From: an uncultured bacterium
GTDB taxonomy: Bacteria > DRYD01
Assembly: GCA_937139605.1 (NCBI GenBank)
Contig: CAKZQG010000007.1
Location: 111,298-175,297 of the forward strand
DNA length: 64,000 nucleotides
Reading direction: 5' to 3'
Part shown: positions 1 through 7,908 of the stretch, in pieces
How the letters are laid out: each line of letters begins with the position of its first letter
How positions within the stretch are numbered: position 1 is the first letter of the stretch
Program-made: the position numbers and the translations under genes
Notes under the pieces: model-generated
The model's input: only the letters and a program-made list of their open reading frames with translations
Database searches by the model: none
Told to the model about the DNA's origin: nothing

Positions 1-869
1 CCTACTCTCTTATCATACTCCCTTTTCTGATAATCTTTATTATCATTAATGAATATTCCCCAATTTAAATCAACAATATTACCGTCTAAATCATTTAAAT
101 AATTATACATAAAATTATTATTGAAATCAGCTAAGTAAGAGATTTTTATATTAATATTTTTTTCAAAGGAAGAAACATTTTGAATTTTAAAAGGCTTCAA
201 AATTAAACTCTTTGAAAATTCCTTACTAAAAGGTACTAAGTCTAAACTTAAAAAGCTATCTGAATCTATATAAAAATTATTATCATAATAAACTGCGTTA
301 ATTACAGAAATTAAAGAATCACTATAAGATTTTTCTAATAACCTATTAGCCCATTCATTTAAAGAATCATTTCTATATTTTAAATTCTTTAATTTTAAAT
401 AAAGTTTAAAATTATTATTATCTTTTAATTCTATATCTTTATCTATATCAAAATAAATTGCAACAGAATAATCATAATTAAATACAGGCAAAGTTAATCC
501 TCCTAAAAAAGGATATATACTAATCCCTTTAGAAACAGAAAGATAAGAATAAAATAATTTATTCAATTTATCCTTAGGTAATTCAATAACATACTTATTA
601 TTATAACTATAAACATTAAGTAATCCTTGCTGTTTTGTAGCTTTTTTTAAAAAATCTTTTATATTTAAATTAAAACTAACATTTTCATTAAAAGGAGAAG
701 AAGATTTTTTTAAATCGTTTTGTACTTTAGAACTATTTAAACTGTTATCTAAATTTACATATGAATTAGCCAAAACCAAGTTATTAAATAATACAAAAAC
801 AATAAAAATAATAAAAACAAAAATAACAATAAATATGCTAAGTTTTAATTTTTTACTAATATATTCCAC
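1..869 (-). CDS. Secreted or membrane-anchored protein, C-terminus outside window
   Basis: This reading frame is missing from the ORF track because it runs off the window without a stop. It starts at a GTG, which a strong Shine-Dalgarno (AAAGGAGGG) six bases upstream decides; the overlapping ATG two bases further upstream hits a stop after eight codons. The frame is open for at least 289 codons. Residues about 8-32 are one hydrophobic segment (KLSIFIVIFVFIIFIVF) ending in a possible signal-peptidase site (VLANS). The rest is Asn/Asp/Lys-rich and looks extracytoplasmic. It lies about 100 bp downstream of rpoA on the same strand, where rplQ would be expected. I do not recognise a family and assign no function. 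Confidence 0.75.
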   Translation of the reverse strand, partial: MEYISKKLKLSIFIVIFVFIIFIVFVLFNNLVLANSYVNLDNSLNSSKVQNDLKKSSSPFNENVSFNLNIKDFLKKATKQQGLLNVYSYNNKYVIELPKDKLNKLFYSYLSVSKGISIYPFLGGLTLPVFNYDYSVAIYFDIDKDIELKDNNNFKLYLKLKNLKYRNDSLNEWANRLLEKSYSDSLISVINAVYYDNNFYIDSDSFLSLDLVPFSKEFSKSLILKPFKIQNVSSFEKNINIKISYLADFNNNFMYNYLNDLDGNIVDLNWGIFINDNKDYQKREYDKRV

Positions 870-968
870 ATCCAACCCTCCTTTAAAATTTAAATGAAAA
901 TCTTACTAATTTTCAACAAAAACCTGATATTATTATATATAGTAAATAAAAAATTAATGATTTATTTT

Positions 969-1919
969 TTAAACTTTTTTAAGAGATAATCCTAATTCCT
1001 TTAATTTTTCTTTTATTTCTTCTAAAGATTTTCCTCCTAAATTTCTAACAGTTAATAAATCATCTTCTGAATAATTCAATAATTCTTCAAGAGTATTAAT
1101 TCCAATTCTTTTTAAAGCATTTAAAGCCCTAGAAGATAAATTCAAATCTTTTAAAGTTAGATTATTAACATTAATATTAGCAGAGCGAGAAGTAGCACTA
1201 AAACCTAAAGTATCACCTGGAACAAAATATTCACTAATAAGTTTATCATTATAATCTTTAATGATAAAAAGAGCTTTAGAAAGCGCTTCTTTTGGAGTAA
1301 GACTCCCATCTGTCCAGATTTCTAAATATAGTTTTTCAAAAGCTACTTTTTCTCCTTTCCTTTCAGGCTCCGTATAATAATTAACTTGAACAATTGGAGA
1401 AAAAATACTATCGACTTTTATATATCCAATAGTAAAAGGGATTTCAGGAGGTAAGATATGATCTTCAGCAGGAACATAGCCAATCCCTGGCATAACCCCT
1501 GCTTCAAACTCTAAAGTAGAATTAGTAGTAATAGTAGCTATGTAATGCTCTCTATTAATAACACTAACAAGTTCTGGACACTTTATATCCTTAGCAAAAA
1601 CTTGTCCAGGTCCCCTAACATTTAAATATACTTTAACAAAAGGCTCCTTACTATCATATCTAAATCTAACACCCTTAAGATTTAATATAATATCAATAGG
1701 ATCTTCCTTAACCCCTTCAATAGATTCATATTCATGAACAACACTATAAAATTTAACATAAAAAATAGCAGCCCCAGGAATATAAGATAACAAAATTCTT
1801 CTTAAAGTATTACCCAAAGTAACACCCATTCCTTTTGGTAAATTTTCTATTAAAAATCTTCCATAAGTAGGCTCTAATACTAAAGTTCCAGCTTTTATAC
1901 CTTCACTAACAATTAACAT
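969..1919 (-). CDS. rpoA: DNA-directed RNA polymerase subunit alpha
   Basis: This is the alpha subunit, whose N-terminal domain dimerises and assembles beta and beta', and whose C-terminal domain contacts UP elements and activators. The protein is 316 aa, the normal family length. The N-terminal domain shows the conserved assembly region (NTLRRILLSYIPGAA near residue 37) and the C-terminal domain has the helix-hairpin-helix region (TVRNLGGKSLEEIKEKL near residue 290). A Shine-Dalgarno (AAGGGGG) precedes the ATG. It is the last ribosomal/transcription gene of a short run rpsK-rpsD-rpoA. The usual downstream partner rplQ is absent and is replaced by a secreted-protein gene. Confidence 0.98.
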   Translation of the reverse strand: MLIVSEGIKAGTLVLEPTYGRFLIENLPKGMGVTLGNTLRRILLSYIPGAAIFYVKFYSVVHEYESIEGVKEDPIDIILNLKGVRFRYDSKEPFVKVYLNVRGPGQVFAKDIKCPELVSVINREHYIATITTNSTLEFEAGVMPGIGYVPAEDHILPPEIPFTIGYIKVDSIFSPIVQVNYYTEPERKGEKVAFEKLYLEIWTDGSLTPKEALSKALFIIKDYNDKLISEYFVPGDTLGFSATSRSANINVNNLTLKDLNLSSRALNALKRIGINTLEELLNYSEDDLLTVRNLGGKSLEEIKEKLKELGLSLKKV

Positions 1920-1963
1920 AATTCCAAAACCCCCTTACCTTAATAAAAAAATAATTTAATAAA

Positions 1964-2602
1964 TTATCTTGAATAGAACTCTACTATTAAATTATCTTCA
2001 ATCGGATACTCAATATCATTTCTTTCAGGTTCTCTTAAAATTTTAATAGTTAAATTATCAAGATTAACATTAATCCAAGAAGGAGTATTTAATTTATTAG
2101 AACTTTCTAAATAAGGTTTAATAACATTTAAAGCTTTATGTTCTAATTGTATCACATCACCTACTTTAACTAAATAAGAAGGAATATCTACTTTAATATT
2201 ATTAACTTTAACAAAATTATGAGCAATTAGTTGGCGTGCTTGTAATCGAGAAACAGCTAAATTGGCTCTATATAGTACATTATCTAATCTTCTTTCTAAT
2301 ATCTTCATTAGATTAGACCCAGTAAACCCTTTGCCTAACCTTGCTAATCTCTTAGCTTCATTAAAATATTTCCTAAATAACTTTTCACTAACCCAATAAA
2401 TTCTTTTCACTTTTTGTTTTTCTCTTAACCTTAACCCATAAGTAGTTAATTTAGGTCGTCTTTTAGCAAATCCATGTTGCCCTGGAGGATAATTCCTCTT
2501 TTCTATTGGACATTTTTCAGTATAACATTTCTCGCCTTTTAAATATAATTTTATACCTTCTCGCCTACATAATTTACAAACTGGTCCTATATATCTACCC
2601 AT
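1964..2602 (-). CDS. rpsD: 30S ribosomal protein S4
   Basis: S4 binds 16S rRNA early in 30S assembly. In many bacteria it also represses its own operon by binding mRNA. The protein is 212 aa. It is the zinc-binding (C+) form: cysteines at 9, 12, 26 and 31 (CKLCR...CYTEKC) make a Zn ribbon. The S4 RNA-binding domain (RLDNVLYRANLAVSRLQARQ) follows at about residue 105. The start ATG has a GAAAGG ribosome binding site. A 175-base gap separates it from rpsK, and this gap holds the predicted pseudoknot described separately, ending 24 nt before the start. Confidence 0.98.
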   Translation of the reverse strand: MGRYIGPVCKLCRREGIKLYLKGEKCYTEKCPIEKRNYPPGQHGFAKRRPKLTTYGLRLREKQKVKRIYWVSEKLFRKYFNEAKRLARLGKGFTGSNLMKILERRLDNVLYRANLAVSRLQARQLIAHNFVKVNNIKVDIPSYLVKVGDVIQLEHKALNVIKPYLESSNKLNTPSWINVNLDNLTIKILREPERNDIEYPIEDNLIVEFYSR

Positions 2603-2626
2603 ATTTACCTTTCATTAATTATAAAA

Positions 2627-2669
2627 GCAAGAGGAATTTATATTCCGCTTCTCTTGCCATAAGCGGAAT
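2627..2669 (-). promoter_or_regulatory. Predicted H-type RNA pseudoknot upstream of rpsD (copy 1)
   Basis: Read on the minus strand, the element is: stem 1 ATTCCGCTT, a three-base loop, stem 2 GCAAGAG, stem 1' AAGCGGAAT, a linker ATAAATTC, stem 2' CTCTTGC. The loop of the first hairpin thus pairs with the segment just downstream. A second copy upstream of khpB (39758-39796) keeps stem 1 and the linker but changes both sides of stem 2 in a compensatory way. Loop lengths (3, 0 and 8-9 nt) suit an H-type pseudoknot with coaxial stems. It ends 24 nt before the rpsD start. What is seen is the complementarity; a regulatory role is inference. Confidence 0.65.
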
Positions 2670-2777
2670 TATAGTTAGACACATTTTTATTAGTTCTAAA
2701 TTTTCCTATTATTACCATTTTATAAATTAAACAAATCTTATTTTTTAATAATTTCTTGTAATTAAGAAATATATTTA

Positions 2778-3152
2778 TTAAACTCTTCTTCTTGAAGGAG
2801 GACGACACCCATTATGAGGGATAGGAGTAGCATCTTTTATATCACTTATTTCCAAACCAGCAGCTTTTAAAGCTCTAATAGCAGCTTCCCTACCCATACC
2901 AGGCCCCTTTACTATAACCTTTACTTCCCTTAATCCAGCATTGATAGCCTTTTCTGCGGCTTGTTTAGCAGCTAATTGCGCTGCAAATGGAGTACTCTTT
3001 CTAGATCCCTTATAACCAACTGTTCCACCACTAGCCCAGCTTACAGTATTCCCATTTTCATCTGTTATCGTTATTATAGTATTATTAAAAGTAGAATGAA
3101 TATGAGCAACTCCTGTAGAAGATACCAATTTTTGTTTTTTCCTTTTTGCCAT
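2778..3152 (-). CDS. rpsK: 30S ribosomal protein S11
   Basis: S11 is part of the 30S platform and lines the mRNA exit site. The protein is 124 aa and shows the family signature throughout ([17 protein letters not shown] near residue 15, [13 protein letters not shown] near 83) and the conserved tail PPSRRRV. A strong AAGGGGGC ribosome binding site precedes the ATG. The usual upstream neighbour rpsM is absent. The gene instead follows cdaA, 73 bases away, so it may be transcribed from the sdhA-cdaA unit or from its own promoter in that gap. Confidence 0.98.
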   Translation of the reverse strand: MAKRKKQKLVSSTGVAHIHSTFNNTIITITDENGNTVSWASGGTVGYKGSRKSTPFAAQLAAKQAAEKAINAGLREVKVIVKGPGMGREAAIRALKAAGLEISDIKDATPIPHNGCRPPSRRRV

Positions 3153-3225
3153 TTAATTTGCCCCCTTTTTATTATTCCTACTTTTATTATTATTCTATAA
3201 TATTTATTTTAATCCTTTATTATCT

Positions 3226-4056
3226 TTAATTATTTTTTTTATTAGCAATTCTATGTAATTTATTAAAAGCAATTTTTTTATAAAATAAATCTCTTTGAAG
3301 ATATTCAAAAAGCTGTTGTTTATTAATATTATAGTAAATTTGCCCATCAGCAGCATAGGAAACAAAACCGTTAGTAGCAGAAACTACAATAGCAATAGCA
3401 TCAGTATTCTGAGTTATGCCAATAGCAGCCCTATGTCTAGCACCTACTAAAAGATCAATATTATTAGAAGTATCCATAGGCAAAAAACATTTCGCTGCAA
3501 CTATCTTATAATCCCTTATTATAACCGCTCCATCATGTAATAAACTATTAATATTAAAAATACTTTCTAATACTATTAAAGATACATCAGTTATCAAAGA
3601 ATAACCATTAGATATGTAATAATCTAAAGAAATATTCCTTTCAATAACAACAAGTGCGCCAATTTTTTTGCCACTCAATTCAAAAATAGCATCAATTAAC
3701 TCATCAATAAACTTACTAATAGAAACCTCCTTATTTACCCCCAAAAAACTCATAGCTTCAGAAGTATCTAATTTATAATACTTAGTAAAAAAATACCGAT
3801 ACTCAATCTGAAAAGCAAAACCCATTAACATACTTAACCCTAAATTAACTAATAACAATAAAATTAACAATATTTCATTATAAAATACTAAAACACTTAA
3901 AATCAATAAAATAATCTTAAAAATTAAAAAAATAAATAACCTATTTTTAATACAAAAAAATAAATTAAAAATAAAATCTAAAAATAAAATCAATAAAACA
4001 AAATATTTAATAAATAAAACAATATCCATTAATAAAATATTAGACAAAATTAGCAT
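3226..4056 (-). CDS. cdaA: Membrane diadenylate cyclase (CdaA/DisA-family)
   Basis: The protein makes the second messenger c-di-AMP from two ATP. It is 276 aa. The first 95 residues or so form three hydrophobic helices, as in CdaA. The catalytic DAC domain follows with both key motifs: DGA (LLHDGAVIIRD, near residue 173) and the RHR loop (GARHRAAIGI, near 206). The start overlaps the 3' end of sdhA by 17 bases, so the two are probably translationally coupled. A second start nine codons in (MDIVLF) is possible. No cdaR-like partner is nearby; rpsK follows. c-di-AMP usually controls potassium and osmotic balance and envelope homeostasis, but nothing here shows its targets. Confidence 0.92.
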   Translation of the reverse strand: MLILSNILLMDIVLFIKYFVLLILFLDFIFNLFFCIKNRLFIFLIFKIILLILSVLVFYNEILLILLLLVNLGLSMLMGFAFQIEYRYFFTKYYKLDTSEAMSFLGVNKEVSISKFIDELIDAIFELSGKKIGALVVIERNISLDYYISNGYSLITDVSLIVLESIFNINSLLHDGAVIIRDYKIVAAKCFLPMDTSNNIDLLVGARHRAAIGITQNTDAIAIVVSATNGFVSYAADGQIYYNINKQQLFEYLQRDLFYKKIAFNKLHRIANKKNN

Positions 4057-5884
4057 AAATATTTAATTGTTCAATAATAGGCTTAGCTTGTTCATATAAT
4101 TTTAGAGCTTTTGCTATTTTTTCCTTATGACTACTTTTATATTCCCTTTCTTGGGGTTTTAAAATTCTTGTATCTACTTCCTCATAAGTTATCTCAGTTT
4201 CTAAAGTATTTGGATTAAATTTAGCCTTAGTAGTTTTAAGATAATTGATATCATCTCTATTTTCATAATCGGTTCTATAGTGAGCTCCCCGAGATTCCTT
4301 TCTTTCAATAGCCCCCTTTATTATAGCTAATGCCAAAATCATCATATCCCTTAATTGCTTTACATAAGATAACGTAGTATTAGCATAATAACTTTGATTA
4401 TCATAAATATTTATATCATTATATTTTTCCAAAGCTTCTTTTACAAAATTATAAGCATAATTTAATCCCTCCTGATTTCTTATAACTGTTACATATTTAC
4501 TCATAACAGTTCTAAACTCATCAGCCAATTTATAAGGATTTATACTACCTTTTAAATTCCTTATTTTATTCAATTCATCCTTTACTTCATCTAAATATCT
4601 TTTAATTAATTTTTGAGAATCAAAATTAGAATCAACTTGTTTAAGATAATTATCAATAATGTTAGGCATAATATAACCAGCATATAAACAAGAAAGTAGA
4701 GAATTAGCACCTAACCTATTAGCTCCATGATATTGATAATCTTGCTCGCCTATAGCAAAAAGCCCAGGAATATTAGTCATTTGATTATAATCTACCCACA
4801 ATCCACCCATAGAATAATGAACAGCCGGAAATATTTTCATAGGATTAGAATAAGGATCAACACCAGTAAATTTCTCATATATCTCTAAAACTCCCCCCAA
4901 CTTAGCTTTAACATAATCTTTACCCTTTTCTTTAACTAATTCAGTTATATCTAAATAAACCATAGGTTCTCCTTCAGCAGTATGATAACCTAATTCATGT
5001 ACAGCTTTAAATATAGCTCTAGATGCAATATCTCTAGGGACTAAGTTTCCATAGCCAGGGTACCATTCCTCTAAAAAATAAACTTTTCTCCCATTAGAAT
5101 CATAAGCCCAAACTCTACCTCCTTCTCCTCTAACACTCTCAGAAATCAATCTATTCTTATCATATCCCTTCATGGCAGTAGGATGAACTTGAATAAACTC
5201 AGGATTAGCAAAATAAGCACCCTGCTGATAAGCAATAGAACCAGCAGAACCCGTATTTATTATACTATTGGTATTTTCTTTAAAGATATAACCTAACCCA
5301 CCAGTAGCCAGGATAACAACATTAGCTAAATGAGTTTCAATTTCTCCATTATACAAATTCATCACAACTACTCCTCTACAAACTCCATCATCTGAAATAA
5401 TTAACTTCATTAATTGATAAGGTTCATACTTAATAACCCTTTGATCTACTTCCAATTTTCTAACTTGTTCATCAAGAGCATAAAGGAGTTGTTGTCCAGT
5501 AGTAGCGCCAGCAAAAGCAGTTCTATGAAATAGAGTACCCCCAAACCTTCTAAAATCTATATTCCCTTCAGGTGTTCTATTAAAAGGTACTCCCATCCTA
5601 TCAAATAAATATACAATCTTAGGAGCTAACTCAGCCATCCCTAAAACAGGTACCTGATTAGCCAAGAAATCCCCACCATATATAGTTTCATAAAAATGCA
5701 GCCAAGGGCTGTCCCCCTCACCTTTAGCATTAATAGCAGCATTAATCCCCCCTTGCGCACAAACACTATGGGATCTTTTAACAGGCACTATAGAAAAAAG
5801 CTTAACTCTATATCCTCTTTCTCCAAGCCTCAAAGTAGCCATTAAACCCGCTAATCCACCACCAACCACTATAACTTCCTTCAT
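4040..5884 (-). CDS. sdhA: Succinate dehydrogenase/fumarate reductase flavoprotein subunit
   Basis: This is the FAD-bearing catalytic subunit that interconverts succinate and fumarate at the cytoplasmic membrane face. It is 614 aa and resembles the Bacillus-type SdhA. Visible features are the dinucleotide-binding start (VVGGGLAGL), the flavin-attachment region (SVCAQGGINAAIN near residue 40), the active-site stretch HPTAMKGYDKNRLISESVRG, and MKIFPAVHYSMGGLWVD. L-aspartate oxidase is less likely because of this last block and the GNLVPRDIASR segment. The iron-sulfur and cytochrome subunits are not adjacent: upstream is a secreted protein, and downstream cdaA overlaps by 17 bases. Confidence 0.94.
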   Translation of the reverse strand: MKEVIVVGGGLAGLMATLRLGERGYRVKLFSIVPVKRSHSVCAQGGINAAINAKGEGDSPWLHFYETIYGGDFLANQVPVLGMAELAPKIVYLFDRMGVPFNRTPEGNIDFRRFGGTLFHRTAFAGATTGQQLLYALDEQVRKLEVDQRVIKYEPYQLMKLIISDDGVCRGVVVMNLYNGEIETHLANVVILATGGLGYIFKENTNSIINTGSAGSIAYQQGAYFANPEFIQVHPTAMKGYDKNRLISESVRGEGGRVWAYDSNGRKVYFLEEWYPGYGNLVPRDIASRAIFKAVHELGYHTAEGEPMVYLDITELVKEKGKDYVKAKLGGVLEIYEKFTGVDPYSNPMKIFPAVHYSMGGLWVDYNQMTNIPGLFAIGEQDYQYHGANRLGANSLLSCLYAGYIMPNIIDNYLKQVDSNFDSQKLIKRYLDEVKDELNKIRNLKGSINPYKLADEFRTVMSKYVTVIRNQEGLNYAYNFVKEALEKYNDINIYDNQSYYANTTLSYVKQLRDMMILALAIIKGAIERKESRGAHYRTDYENRDDINYLKTTKAKFNPNTLETEITYEEVDTRILKPQEREYKSSHKEKIAKALKLYEQAKPIIEQLNIYANFV

Positions 5885-5940
5885 AACCTTCCACTCCTTC
5901 CCTTACTTAAACAATCCCACACTCACTTAGTTAAATCCCC

Positions 5941-6840
5941 CTACATACTAACTAACATTAAAGTCCTTAACAACTGAAATTCAATATAAGTTTTATTTGT
6001 TTTTTTATAAAAATCTCGCTTTAAATTATCATCCATAATATTAAACTTTAATTTTATTTCTCTTTGAAGTAAAACGGGAATATTAGTATCTTTTTCATAA
6101 TATTCAAAAGAGCTAACATTAGAATCAATTAATTCAAAATCATTAAATAAATTTAAATCAGAACTAACAGATAAAACCCTACCCTCAGCTTTATAAAATA
6201 TAGTATTTACATTAGATAACTTTTTATTTAAATTGAGCTTTTTATAATCAACAAAAGAATAAGTAGTTTTTATATTGAATTTAACATATCCATTTTGATA
6301 TTCTGCAGTAATTTCTTTACTATTTAGAGGCTTCATCCATTCAATACTATTCTTAATTATATTTAAAAAATATTCACTATTTTTTAAATCGTTAATAAGT
6401 TGCTTATTTTTTTCATAATCAACTAAGTTTTCATAAAAATAAACTATTTCCGGAGAATAAATTAACTCATAATTAGATTTAATAATAAAAATAACTTTAA
6501 AACCTTTCAATAAAAAATTATTAATTAAATTTAAAGTATCTTGCTTAAAATTTTGAGATATCAAAGTATTAATCCTATATTCATTAGTATAAACAAATTC
6601 ATTATTAACATTATCTATTTTTAAGTTTTTTATACTAAATATGATTCTTTCTTGAGAATTAAAGTCTTTTTTAACTTGTAAAAACGGAATATAATAGTAA
6701 TTAGCTTGCTGGTAAACTAATACTTGATCTTTAGATAACTTTAATTTCAAATTTACTTTAAAATTATCATCAGCTAAACAAAATTTTAAATAAAAAACAA
6801 AAATAAAAACAAAGCTTAAAAAAATAATTTTATTTTTCAT
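5941..6840 (-). CDS. Secreted protein of unknown function
   Basis: This 299-aa protein has a clear signal peptide (KNKIIFLSFVFIFVFYLKF, cleavage near residue 23 after LADD or just before). The mature part is about 275 residues, rich in Lys, Asn, Ile and Tyr, with alternating hydrophobic residues that suggest beta strands. No catalytic motif, cysteine pair or membrane helix was seen after the signal, and I do not recognise the family. It lies 56 bases upstream of sdhA on the same strand and is divergent from the Mla-type ATPase gene. Because the signal peptide is followed by a soluble domain, it is probably periplasmic. Confidence 0.75.
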   Translation of the reverse strand: MKNKIIFLSFVFIFVFYLKFCLADDNFKVNLKLKLSKDQVLVYQQANYYYIPFLQVKKDFNSQERIIFSIKNLKIDNVNNEFVYTNEYRINTLISQNFKQDTLNLINNFLLKGFKVIFIIKSNYELIYSPEIVYFYENLVDYEKNKQLINDLKNSEYFLNIIKNSIEWMKPLNSKEITAEYQNGYVKFNIKTTYSFVDYKKLNLNKKLSNVNTIFYKAEGRVLSVSSDLNLFNDFELIDSNVSSFEYYEKDTNIPVLLQREIKLKFNIMDDNLKRDFYKKTNKTYIEFQLLRTLMLVSM

Positions 6841-6941
6841 AATATAAATTTTTACATAACAAAAAAAAAACCTTTAGCTAAAAAATACATAATAAACCAC
6901 CCAATGAAAGGGAAAAAATAAAAAATAAAAAATAAATTATT

Positions 6942-7721
6942 ATGAATAAAGAAACAAATTGGGTATTAGAATTTAATAATATAAACCTAAAGATAGGTAA
7001 TAACGAGATACTAAAAAATGTATCATTTAAAATAGAAAAAGGGAGCAATACATTCATAATGGGCCCCAGTGGATCTGGAAAAACAACTATTTTAAAAATC
7101 GCCGCAGGCCTAATATTCCCAACTAATGGAAATATTAAAATTTTAAATAAAGATATATCCAATATAAAAGATTTATATGAAGTAAGAAAAAAAATAGGAT
7201 TTGTTTTCCAATATAGCGCTTTAATAGATTATTTAACAGTACTAGATAACATACTATTACCCTTAAAAATAAGAAATAAATCAGATTTTAAAAAAAATTA
7301 TAAAACTTATATAGAAAAAGCAAAAGAAATATTAGAGAAACTGGATTTAAAAGGAGTAGAAAAATATTATCCAAATTCTTTAAGCGGAGGTATGCAAAAA
7401 AGGGTAGCATTTGCAAGAGCAATAATATCAAACCCTGAAATAATATTTTATGACGAACCAACCAGCGGCCTAGACCCAGTAACTGCAAAATCCATTGATA
7501 ACATAATAATAAATATAAACAAAAACTTTAATATAACAAATATAATAGTTTCCCATGATGTAAATAGTGCATTAAATGTTTCAGATTATATAATTTTTAT
7601 TTATAAAGGTGAAATTATTTTTAAAGGTAATATAAATGATCTAAAAAATTTACTTTATAATTCTTCATTAACTATACCACCAATTTTGAAAGACTTTTTT
7701 TATTCAATTATAAAAACTTAA
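6942..7721 (+). CDS. ABC transporter ATPase, MlaF-like
   Basis: This is the cytoplasmic ATPase of an ABC transporter, 259 aa. It has all the nucleotide-binding motifs: Walker A GPSGSGKT (near residue 40), Q-loop (FVFQYSALIDYLTV), signature LSGGMQKR (near 147), Walker B with D-loop (IIFYDEPTSGLDP near 166) and H-loop SHD (near 204). The Q-loop and signature surroundings resemble MlaF, which powers phospholipid movement between inner and outer membranes. No MlaE permease or MCE-domain MlaD gene is adjacent, so the substrate is inferred. The ribosome binding site is weak. The gene stands alone between two minus-strand genes. Confidence 0.85.
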   Translation: MNKETNWVLEFNNINLKIGNNEILKNVSFKIEKGSNTFIMGPSGSGKTTILKIAAGLIFPTNGNIKILNKDISNIKDLYEVRKKIGFVFQYSALIDYLTVLDNILLPLKIRNKSDFKKNYKTYIEKAKEILEKLDLKGVEKYYPNSLSGGMQKRVAFARAIISNPEIIFYDEPTSGLDPVTAKSIDNIIININKNFNITNIIVSHDVNSALNVSDYIIFIYKGEIIFKGNINDLKNLLYNSSLTIPPILKDFFYSIIKT

Positions 7722-7908
7722 ATTTATGTATATCATTTACTAAAAACAAAATCTTTTAAAAATTAAATATAATAAATAAACTTAAAAATTTAAATCTACT
7801 TGATTAGAAAGAGAAAATAATTAGTCTAAATTTTTACAAGCAGTTATCTTAAATAACCAATTAAAAAACACAAGCTAATAATTTAGGAAATAATTATAAA
7901 ATTTTTTA

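Noticed and set aside
2627-2669. Known riboswitch such as preQ1-I or SAM-II
   Set aside because: The H-type layout is similar, but none of the conserved binding-site bases of those classes that I know are present, and the two downstream genes are unrelated to their ligands.
6878-7162. ORF-track minus-strand 94-aa ORF over the MlaF gene
   Set aside because: It overlaps the Walker A region of a clear ABC ATPase in the opposite frame.
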